Shown here piece after piece: positions 21,201-33,200 of a stretch of 64,000 bases of DNA (its first letter is position 1; each line of letters begins with the position of its first letter). The notes beneath the pieces are model-generated. The model saw only the letters and a program-made list of their open reading frames with translations, was not told the origin of the DNA and searched no databases. Source of the DNA: Arctic95D-9 sp035967665 (lineage in GTDB: Bacteria > Verrucomicrobiota > Verrucomicrobiia > Verrucomicrobiales > DEV007). The stretch covers positions 39,067-103,066 of the forward strand of contig JAYWLB010000025.1 in NCBI GenBank assembly GCA_035967665.1, read 5' to 3'. Made by a program: the position numbers and the translations under genes.

Positions 21201-24200
21201 CGTCCGCAGCAATGACAGAGGAAGTTGCGTCAATATCCAACTGGACAGCACTGCTGCTGTTACTGGTTCTTCCGGTGATTCGGATGTTACCACCCACTTC
21301 TCCCGAAGTCGATGTTCCCGTGGTTGATACGGTGGAATCCACGATCGCCACGGCGACTCCTGTGGTGGATCGACCCAACAGCTCGATCGCTCCGTATTCA
21401 GTGGTGAGGTCCCCTTCGATGAGAATTCCTTCCGTTGAACCTCCCGCAATACTGCTCATCTTAATTGTCCCGGCACCGGACGTCGAGATATCCGCCATGA
21501 CATGAATGCCCGTACTGGTAGCGGTCAATGATACATGACCACCTCCTCCGACAATGCCGGCGACCACATCAATTTGTCTTCCATTGACTGAAAGATTATT
21601 TCCATCATTCATCACTACGCCTGCGAAAGTGATATTTCCTCCGTTCACCGAACGGTTACCGATAAGCGTTACGCCCTCATTAAAAGTAACGTTGTCGATG
21701 GTGTTGATGCTGCCGCCCAGCACCACCGATCCGTCCGCATTCGTGGTAAGAGACTGAAGGTTCAGGTTTACATTGCTGATAGTGCCTCCCACCGTGCCTC
21801 CAAACGTGGTGATACCGCCACCCGAAGTATTCACCTCAAGCGCACGCCGCGTTGAGCTAGAGTCAGATAAGAGTGTATCCGTAAATTCGACATTCGTCCC
21901 GTCGAGCGTCACGTTCGCTGTCAGCGTAACCGCCCCGTCGAACAGTTGCCCCCCGGTCGTAGTGACACTGCTCCCGAGATAAATCGTCTCCGCATGGATT
22001 TCCAAATCACCGGCAATCGATGCGGGAAGACTGGTCACGGTGACGACATCATCTACCGTCGCTGCGGTTGGATTCGCCGTGCCCACGATCACTCCACCGG
22101 TCACTGACGCTACCTTCACGTGAATTTCGTTGGCACCCACCTGATTCGCATCCGCAGCAGTCAGGCTTGTTGTCAGAACAAGTGGTGTCGTATTCGTATC
22201 TTTGATCACATAGTAATCATCACCTCCGATATTCTGCACCGAGATGTCGAGAAGGTCCGCTGATTCATTGTTAATATCACTGACCACGAGATTGCCCGAG
22301 CCATCAATTTCCACACTCGTTTCCGCGACACCGAGACTCTTCAAGACAACGTTGTTTCCTGACGCCGATCCATCTTCCGTGTTGTAGGTAATCTGGAAGA
22401 CGTAGCGATCACCGAGGTAAGGCAATTCAAAGATATGCCCTTCCGGCAATCCCGTGAAAGTGCCGACAACAGCATCTGCAGTACCGTCGTTATCAACGAT
22501 CACAAAATTCTGCCCCGCCGCTGCAGCAAAATTTAAAGTCAGGGCAAGCGTACTTCCCGTTAAGTTGAGAACTCCATTGTTGTCCCCGCTTAAGGTATCG
22601 GAAATCACGAGCTGATCATGACCGCTCGCAACACCGGCACCGGCGGTTCCATCCAGCTGAATTTGAATCTCTCCACCGCTGGCAGTGTAGTCGCCCCGGA
22701 TCGTAGTATCATCGACCGCTCCGTCAGCACCAATCTGGAGGGTCCCTCCCTGCTGAGTGACGCTGAATCCGATGATTTCAACATCTTTCAACGTTCCATC
22801 GGTAAAGGTAAAGGTATCAGTCCCCCCGCCTTCAGTGAAAGTGCCGTCCTGAAGATCAAGAATGCCTCCGCCCAGCTGAAGAATACCGATCGTATTGGCA
22901 TCATTCGAGGAGCTTCCTCCGTTTCTATCAGAATCTGCGAGAATAACGGAAGCAGCGGTAACGGTTCCGGCATTGTACCTGAGTTCTCCCTTTCCGCTGC
23001 CACTGCCACCGTAATGCAAGCCGATCAAAACCTCATCGAGCGTCGCATTGAATGTGCCTCCGTTAAGATTCAGCAAACTGATCTGAGGAGCAGTCCCGGT
23101 AGTGGAACCGGTGATAAAAGTATCGTTGTCACCGATTCGAAGATCGGCTTCAACATTTGCATTTCCGGTTAACGTGAACGTTCCACCCCCCACAATATCC
23201 ACTGTGGCAGCACTCTTAAAATCACCGACGACGAAGGTGTCGACGTCAAAGGTATTCTCTGCTCCTCCAAGGTGAAGATAAGTTCTCACGCCCCCCTGGT
23301 TATCCGCCGATCGCGTATGTCCCAACCTGACGTTATCAGCAACGACCTCATTATCCCCCGCCGCAGACAGGGTCAAGGTGCCTGCTGCACTGCCGTAGGT
23401 CGATTGGCTCGCATGGTTGATGTAACCGGCCCAAACATCTGTCACATCAATATTCACCGAAGTCGCATTGGCAAAGTTCACCACCCCTGTTGTTGTACCG
23501 CTAGGCACAGCAACATCGCGGTATCCAATGAGAAGCTGACTCCCGCCATCTCCCACAGTTACGCTTCCACCATTCACGTTAAGAACCGCTGCCCCCCCGT
23601 TCTTTCCGACGAGGAGATCGTCCACTCCAAACCCACCGGCGTTAACCGTGAAACTTCCGTCTTCCAAATTAATGGCACTGCCGCCACCGCCGTCAGAGAC
23701 GCCGCTGATTACCGTAAAGGAACCGCCAAGCTGATTGATCGTGCCGGTGGTATTAGCCGGATTATCTCCCGTCGACTGCGCCAGGGTAACGGAATCGGCA
23801 TTGATCATTCCTGAATCGAAACTTAAAATTCCGTTTCCGTATCCAGGCCCGGAAATGTGTCTCCCGATGAGAAGATCATCGATCAATAAATCAATCGTCG
23901 AGGCACCGGCTAAGTCGACATGACTGGTTTGAGGAGTGGTACCGGTGCCCGCTGTATTGCGGCCGATATTCAGATCGGCCCCGTCAGTTCCGTTTGCGGC
24001 TCGTAAGGTCAGCGAACCACCGGCAATAATACTGACACTACCGGCGCTCTTGGCATCGCCCACTGTCCAGGTATTGACATTGATCGTGTTAGTTGACCCA
24101 CCGAGAATCAAACCGCTGATGTTAGACTGGTTGCTACCCGAAGGGGTGAAACCCTGCTGGATGGTTGATGCGGTAATCGAATTGGCTCCGGCAGCAGACA

Positions 24201-27200
24201 GGAGCAGATCCCCTGTGCTGGCTCCGCTTCCCGCGGTGTCTGTGCCCAACAAAACACTCGCAACATTGATCGTTACGGTTGTAGCTCCACTTAAATTCAC
24301 TACTCCGGTTGTTGTTCCATTGCCGGAAGTTCGGCGACCCACTTCGAGATCCCCATCTCCATCCCCGACAACTGCGGCGCCACCGCTAACCGTCAGATTA
24401 GCAGTTCCTGAATCCGAACCAACGCGCGCTGTATCGACCGACAGTCCACTTTGAAAATCAATCGTTCCCGTGTCGTCCAGCAGGAGATGACCGATGCCGC
24501 TCGCAGCCCCCCCGATCGTTCCGCTTCCTGATCCGGAAGTGAACGTCAAATCGTTTCCACCTCCTGTAATCGTCCCCGTAATACTGATCGCACCATTTGC
24601 ATCAGAAGTATTTAAAACCACATTAGCAGAAAGAGTCACATCTCCATTCAAGGTAATCGCATCAGCTCTCACATTGCCCCCAACACTGATATTCTCGGCA
24701 TTCACGATGACAGCCCCGTTGATATCCGCGGGCAAACTCGAAATCGTCACCGAATCGGCCTCCGTAGAGGCGGTCGGATTCGCTGTATTCACCACGACCG
24801 AAGTCACCAATGCGGCATCCACTCTCACGGTATGAGCATCAGGACGCCGGAATTGTCCGGAAGTCAGCCCAGTGGTTGTGAGCACCAGATTTGGATCGCT
24901 GATCACATACTCATCCGTCCCGCCGTCGTACGAAACTGTAATCGCATCAGCATTCTCTGTATTGATATCCGAAATCGTAAGAACACCTCCTGACAGACCC
25001 ACATTAGTCTCGGCAACACCGGCAAAAAGAACGACATCGTTTCCGTTTCCACCGGCATAACTGATCGTGTAGGCTTCCCCATCGTCATCCATGACAGTGG
25101 AGCCTTCAGCAACATTCAAGAACGTCCCCATGACGACATCGCTACCGTCATTTGCGATCAGAGTAATCGTTGAACCGAAACCAACGTTATTGGATCCCGC
25201 AGTCAACTCATCCAGATCGAGAATAGAAGCGGCACCCAAAGTAACCGTCCCCGTCACATCCGTAAGATCAGCACTGATATCGCCGTTAATCTCGAAGGTG
25301 TATGTGCCGTTGATCGCGAGATTGTCCTGCACCGTGAGCGTGCCGATTCCACCAACACCGGGCGATAATCCGCCTCCCGTATTGACAAGAACGTCCGCAT
25401 CCGTTGTCCCGGTTCCGCCGAGAACAGCACCGCTCGCTACCGTATAGGTAGCACCGCCCGTATGCGTTCCGTTAAGGAAGAGGCTGCCCGCAGATATCGT
25501 TGTGGCTCCGGCATAGGTGTTATTCGTTCCCGTAAGGGTCACTGCTTTAACTCCAATTTTGTTAAATCCGCCTGTGCCTTCAATATCTCCGCTAATCACA
25601 AGATCCCGGTGATAGATAGTACCTCCCTGATTCGCCCCAATACTGGCGACGCCGTTGAGAGTCACCGTTCCATTGAGTGTTGTTGCATAGCTCGCCGAGC
25701 TACTGGAAGTCATGATCGCCCCTCCCGCCAAAACTATGTCCACTTCGTGAGTTTGATTATTAGACCAGAAATCCAGATTGGCACCGCTCGAAACGCTTAT
25801 CGTTCCCGTGCCATCGAAATCAGAGCTCCCCTCAAGTCTGAAAATTCCCTGAGTCGCATTTACCGAACCTGGATTGAGAATAGAAGTGTTAACCAGCGAA
25901 AACTCCCTCGTCCCCACTTTGGTCAAGGTGAAACCTCCCATGTCAAATGTCGACGTTCCCCCGGTATTCCGCATATCCCAGCGACTATCAGCACGGAAGG
26001 TAGCGTCGTCGGTTAGAGTAATTCTGCGGAAAGCGCTTGTTTGGCTACTTCCCGTATTGTTGATCGCCCCATTACCACCTGCACCCGTTCCCTGAACTTC
26101 GATCAACTCATTACCATTGGCTCCGGCACGGTTACCTGCGATGTCGAGCGTCCCACCATTAATCACCGTCTTGCCAACTTCGTCTCCAAGAGCGGAACTA
26201 TTTCCCATCTTGAGAATTCCCGCAGTAATCGAAGTGTCTCCGCTATAGGTATTTGCTCCCGAAACAGTGAACGTTCCGTCGCCCACCTTGGTCAAACCAC
26301 CCGCGCCGGAAATGATTCCGGCGAAAGTCGTATTCGTGTCGTCTTCTCCCGTCGTAAGCGTATTCGCTCCCAGAATAACCGAACCACCCGTGGCACCGCC
26401 ACCCGCAAGCGAACCAATCGTTTCACTGTTTACCAGGTTGAGAGTCACACCGGCTGCATTCGCCAGAGTCAGAGCGTTGGTATCCGAGAGGGCGCTGCCC
26501 CCACTCAGGCTGAGAGTGCCTTCACTTACCAGAGTCGCGCCTGCAAAAGAATTCGCCCCCGAAAGAGTGAACGCTCCTGTTCCAATTTTGGTGAGGGAAC
26601 CACTCCCGCTCATTGCGCCGGAGAAAACCGTGCTCGAATCATTGTTCCCCACTGAGAGAGCTACCGCAGCAGCGGAAGCGTTCTCCAAAACGAAATCATT
26701 GGAGCCTGTAAGACCACCAAACGTCGCCGCCGTCAACGTGCCGAAATCCAAAGTGCCTACGGTGGTGGTCCGGGTGTCAAAGGTCGCATTCTGCAATGCA
26801 AGACTGTTGTCGAGAATGAAGGTCCCCAAATCGATCATTTGCACCGTGCCGCTGAAGGTGTTGGCACCGCCAAACTCAATGGACCGCGCGGCATTGTTTC
26901 CATCGAGGACAATCGTTCCCGTTCCGGAAATCACGCTCTCAATATTCACATCACTCGTATTGGAGTTGAAACCGGCATTGCGAATCGTTGCCGTGCCACC
27001 ATTCACGTTAATGGTGCCCAGATAAGTGTTGGCCGACGACGGAGTTCCATTGGAACCGTGACGCAGGACAGCACTTCCATTCATTGTGATATCGGCAGTG
27101 ATGGTTCGGCCCGGGCTGTTGTTGTAGGCGTAGATCCCGAAGGAGGTTCCGTCCTTAAGGACGATCGAGCTGAGCGTTAAATCGTTCTGCTCAACGTAGG

Positions 27201-30200
27201 CGTTGCCGGCATTAATCACGAGAGTCCCTCCGGGACTGTTGACAGTCGAACGGAAGGCCAATGTCTCTCCACCGATCTTAGTCAGTGTATGCGAGCCAAA
27301 ATTCACCACTCCACCAACATCCAGTCGCGCCGTGGCATTGATTGTGGCGTTGCCAGTCAAAGTGAGACCACTCACACCGACGCTTGCACCGATTATATTT
27401 CCGGTAGTGTTAATTAAAGCCCCCTGTCCCGCAGAACCGGAACCTTCAATGTGATAAACCCGTGCACTGCCGGTATTGGTAGATCCACTGAGAGCAGTCA
27501 AGTCGACCGTTGCTCCGCTTTCGACGGTGACGATGCCACTCGGCAACGCATCGTTCGCGCCCCATTTAAGGATGCCCGCTTTAACGAGAGTGGTGCCTGT
27601 CGCGGTACTGCCGGCACCGGAGAGAGTCAGTTGACCCGCTCCCTGTTTAACGAGACTGCCCGTTCCTGACAGAACTCCCGAGATCGTTTGATCAGCCCCA
27701 TTTCCAAGGGTCAATGTCGAGCTGCCCTCGATGACGATAGACGTTCCTGCGGCGGCAGAAAGGCTCGATATGACTACCGTTCCAGCGGCATTCGGTCCTG
27801 TAACTTCAAGAATTTTCCCATCAACCAAATTGATCGATTCGTTGTAAGTCCCACCATTGACAATGATTGTCCCGCCACTGGCAACCGCAGCCAGCGCATC
27901 GGCAAGATTGTCGAAGGCATTGACATTAAAAATCGCGTTCTGATTTCCGGTTACGCCCAAATCGGCATCAGCAATAACCTGACCGCTGTTCTGCGTAAAA
28001 CTGTCATCTACGTAAACAACTGTTGGCGTTGCGGCAGAAGCGAGGACGACATCATTCCCGTCCCCCCCGTTGTAGAAAATTCTCCACTTCTCCCCGTTGA
28101 AGGTGATCGTATCCCCGTCCGCCAGGGTACCTCCGTTGTCATCAGTTGCTCCCGTCAAGGTTGCAAAAATGCCGGTCACCGAATCGGTGTCATCGTTGGC
28201 GATTAAAGTGATAAAATCACCCGCAACGCCCGTTCCGGTAAACTGGTCGTCGAGCACCAACTCCGCCCCGCTGACATCAACGAGACCATTGACGATCACT
28301 TGATCATAATCCGTTCCCGCGATTGAAATATCCGCGATATCAAACTCGACCTCTTTAAGAGTCAAATTCCCCTCGAAAGTGAGAGCGCCCACAGTATCGC
28401 CGGGCGTTGCTCCGGGCTGAATCTCACCATCGGAAGTGACCGCTCCGCCTACCGTTCCACTTCCAGCCAGGGTCGCACCTGTGGCCACTGACACAGCACC
28501 GGTAGCCGCGGAATTATCACCATTCACAATGAGGCTGCCTGCATTCACCGCAGTGTCACCTGTGTAAGTGCTGTCGCCTGACAAAACCAGATTTCCACCC
28601 CCCGCCTTGATGATTCCGCCATTGGAAATCACCGCACTGATGGTCAGCTCCGCATCCGATCCAGTGGAGTCGTTGACCGTTATCGTGCGCGTCGCTCCGC
28701 CCAGGTCTAAGTTTCCTGAAATCTCACCACCCAATGTGTTATTGACAGTGCTATACGTAATATTTCCGTTGAGCGTCAACGTTCCCGTCCCTGTGGAAAT
28801 GGTTCCGGCACTTGGGTCCCCTCCATTATTAAAGGTAATACCTGCTGTCGTCTGATCGAAATTGTTCAGATCCAGAGTAGCTCCCCTATCGTCATTCTGA
28901 TCCAATCGGATAATCCTCGTGGGGTTCAAAATATTCGCGGCACCAAGCTTCACAGTCCCCCTGGAAACCGAAATTTCATTCCAACTGTAGGTTTGACCGG
29001 ATCCTGAGGCACCCACCGTCCATGTTCCGTCGTCCGTCTTCAAGAGGCTGGAACCCGAGAGATTCAAACTTCCCTGCAAATGATTGGCGGCACTGTTGGA
29101 TCCCCCTCGTAAAAACAAGGCTCCACCGGTCATCGTTCCCGTGACATCACCCGTGATTGTCATTCCACCGGCCCCATTTGAATTAAACTGAACCAAGTGG
29201 CCTGAACTCGAAACATCGATCGGTCCGGCGAGGGTGTGAACATGGGAACTGTTGGAATACAAGGTAACGCGTCCTGCATTCGAAGCATTCAGATTCAACG
29301 TTTCATTGATCGTAAGCGGCGCCGCCGAATCCAGATACAGGAAGGTGGAGGTAACGCCGTCGGCTCCGTTCACAATTGTTTTGCTCGTCCCGCCCGTCGC
29401 GCCCGTCGCGCCCAGCGCATTATTATGACCGACATACAAGCGCCCCTGATTCACGACCGTATTTCCGGAATAGGTGTTGTCTCCGCTCAATTTCAGATAA
29501 CTCGTCCCCACTTTCGTTATGCCGCCGGTCCCTGAAACGACTCCTTTAATCTCGGTTAAGGCACTACCCGAGGTGCCCAGCGTCAAAGTCACACCAGTCG
29601 TATGATCTCCATCAAAGCCACCGAGGACAACAGCGTCGTCCACTCCGGTTGCGAGGGATCCAATTTGGGAGTCCCCCTCCACAAACTGCAGGGTGATATC
29701 GATATCAGTTCCTGCAGTCGTTAGATCCACCGCCTCCGCGCTGTAGTCACCGGAGTTAATGATGATCGTTCCGCTGTTCGTACCCAGCGCGGTGATGGCG
29801 TCATTGATCGTCGTGAACGCGGTTACGCCAACGACCGCCCCCTGTTGCGACGCTTTTTCATCATCACCATCGACGAGGGTTCCATTCGAAAATGCAGCAA
29901 ACACAGGGTTCACGAAAATCGTCGTTGGCGCCGTGGCATCCGCGAGGACGACATCATTCCCGTCACCGCCGTTATAAAATATCTTATAAGTTTTGCTGCC
30001 CAACGTAATCGCAGCCCCATCGCTCAAAGCCGTAGGGACTCCATTGAGACTCGTGAATTCACCGGTGGTGGAATCAACATCGTCGTTGTCGATCAATATG
30101 ATGAGCGCTTCGGTTGGTTGAGCACCGACCCGAACAACGAGGTTTCCGCCAATGGCAACAACTCCGTTGACGTCGATCAGGTCGTTTTCAGCTGCGTCGA

Positions 30201-33200
30201 CATCAAACTCGAAATTTCCGTCGAGATTCAAATCGCCATCGATCGTGAGCGTGTCCTCATCTCCGACTCCGACACCGGGCGTAATCGTCCCCCCTGATTC
30301 AACCGTGACATTACCGATCAAGGTGCCGCCTTCACCTTCCAACGTGCCTGCGATTGCAATATCGTCCGCAGCATCGAAGACCTGATCACCATTCAGTCGC
30401 AACAATCCATCAACCCGCGAAAGCGTGCCTGTCAACTGGATGAATCCGGCACCCGCTGCTGTCAGCGAGACGCTGGCGTCCGCCCCGATCGTTACGATCC
30501 CGCCGGGCTCAGCCTGCTCGATATCGAGAACTGCATTCTGTCCTGCTGTGTTATCCACAATGTAGATTCCATCGGTAAGCACGTAACCGCTGGTCATGTC
30601 GCCGGCCACCTGATTGTAGGCCACGTCTTGAAAATTGCCGGCACTGGAGAGATCGGTGAGGCGCAACCTACCTTCGAAAACCTCCATCGTTCCCCCGTCG
30701 TTGTTGATCGTACCGGAATTCAGGTTGGTGCTGTAGAACTGAGCCATCTGGTCCTCAACTCCGAGGTTGGTTTTCCGAATGGTTCCCGTAGCTGAATTGG
30801 TCACGGTATAACCATCCATCAGCCGAATATCCTGAGCCCCCTCGAACTCTAACAATCCATTGTTAACAAAGTTGCCTGCACCGTTCGCGTAAAGGTTGTT
30901 TTCGCCCCCTGAAATCCGGTCGGAGAAAGTGCCGTTATTGATAAATGTCCCGATGCCCTCAAGGTTTCGAGTTCCTCCGTTCACCATCTCAAAAGTGCCG
31001 TCGTTGATCACTCCCGCTCCGGTTGTCGCGAGCCTGAACTTTCCAGTCCCGGTCCACTGCGCAGTCGCGCCCACATCGTTGCGAATCGATCCCGCCCCCG
31101 TCACTCCACTCTCCACCGTACCGGAAATGGTCAGGGATCCACCCGCCTCGTTCCGAATCGCATCGGTAGTTCCGGTCAGTGTGACCGTTCCACTTTGAAA
31201 ATCGAGAGTTCCACCGGATTCGTTGCGAATTTCTCCACCCGTCAGTGTTTTTGCGCCACCCGCTGTGATGTTAAATGTGCCGCCACTCCGGTTGATCACT
31301 TCATCATCTGCATTGGTCAGTGTCAGGGTTCCTGCCGAATAATTGGCGACTCCACCGGATGCATTGATGATATCCCCACCGGTCACCGTGACATTTCCTT
31401 CGAGATTCAGGGTGTCGTTGTTGGTCAATGTGCCGTTCAATACCTTGGCACCGGTCGAGGTGATATCCATCACCCCATTGTTGATCAGCGAATGTCCATT
31501 GGTGGTAATATTAACGTCAACCCATTCAATACCAGCGCCCACAACGTCGAAGGTAAGTCCACCCGTGCCAACGGAGATGTCATGAGCGACTCCACTTTCC
31601 GGATCCGTTAACTTGAAAACGCCCCCGTTTTTCGATTCACCGGCAATGGTTCCACTCCAAGTGCCACCCAGACCGATATTCCCGCCATCAGCATTCCACA
31701 CTGCGGTAGCGTCACTCGTGCCACTCGAACCAATATGAATCCGGGTCCCTGCCACCGTCGAACGAACTTCACTTCCAGCGAGAGCAAGAAACTTTCCGGC
31801 ACCGAAAATAAAACTCGGATCCGTGCCCGTATCGATCGTCTTATTGACTAACCCATTGTTTCGGAAAGTGGCAGCGCTACCGCTCACGTTTATATCCCCT
31901 TCTTCGGTGAACACAAACTCTCCGTTATTTTGGAAAACGAGCAAACCCGACAGTTGCAGATTATCGCCTCCTCCTCCGTGAGCATGATTAAAGACACCGT
32001 TGTTAAGGAATGTTCCTGAACCGGTGATCGTTTTATGACCATCTGCCCCGGCTGTCCATGTTGTGGTACCATCATTGGTCAAGGTGGAAGACGCATCACT
32101 GATGTTAATAGAATAAGCCCCACCATTGAGGTTAAAATTGCCACCGGCATCGTTGATCACTGAAGCCGTGTTGGTGAGGGTCAAGCCAGCACCGTCGAAA
32201 TCAACGACGCCGCCGGATTCGTTGGTCATCGTCGTTCCATTCACCGTCAACAGACCGCTCGTCAGATTAATTTCGCCTCCTGACTGATTCAGCAAAGTCG
32301 CGGAGTCCGTGAGAGTAACGCTGGAGCTCACGTTGATAGTGCCATTGTTAGCGTTGGTGATACTGCCTACGCTGCTGATCATCGACGATGTGCCGGAAAT
32401 ATTGAGTGTTCCTTCGTTTACGATGGCACCGCCCGGGCCACTGCCCCCTGAATCTCTCAGCTGAACATTGGCATTCCCGCTTCCGCCGGGATTGTTGATC
32501 GTCAAGATTCCACTCGAGGTATTCGTCAGGGTCACGTAGAGCCGCAGCTGATCGCTATCAATCGTAAACGTTCCGTTGTTGGTAATCCTGTTGTCGGCGT
32601 CATTGCCGGCAAAGATAGGCACACTCCCGTTTTCACCGGTTTCGAGAGCTCCATTATTGATGAACTCGGTTTTCCCGCTCAGCTTGAGACGACCGCCATT
32701 CACATCGAAGAGACTTCCTGCCGCATTGGTAACTCCACCGGAAACCGCCAATTCCAAGTGCTCAGAGCTACTGTTCACCAAGGTAGTATCCCCGTTGAAT
32801 GTCAACGTCCCTGCTGTGAGTATTACCGTGGAGGCCCCCTGAGTCACATCCCCGTCAAAAGTCTGACTCCCGGTCCCGGTATTAATCGAACCATTCAGAT
32901 TGATATCCGGTACATTCAAAACGAGATCCGCGTTGTTCGCTGTCAGATCAATATAATTCGAAACCGTCAGAACATCCCCCGCCTGCCCGTTGATCGTGAT
33001 CGAACCGGTCGGAGCAGTGAAAACGGTCGATTCGAAGGTTGGCGGACCGTCTGTACTTTCCAGGGTGAAATTCCCGCCCGACTGGCTAAGCTGCGCATTG
33101 TCCGCTCCCGCAGGAAGGTTGAACACAAAATCCGTCGCAGTGCTGCCAGTCATGTCGACCGGCTCCAATCCTGTATAGGTGATGTCAGCGGTTCCATCGC

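Noticed and set aside
26267..27025. Plus-strand open frame of 252 codons
   Set aside because: Antisense to the PATR region of B, with the same Pro/Val/Ser-rich composition as the other antisense frames; no domain or ribosome site.
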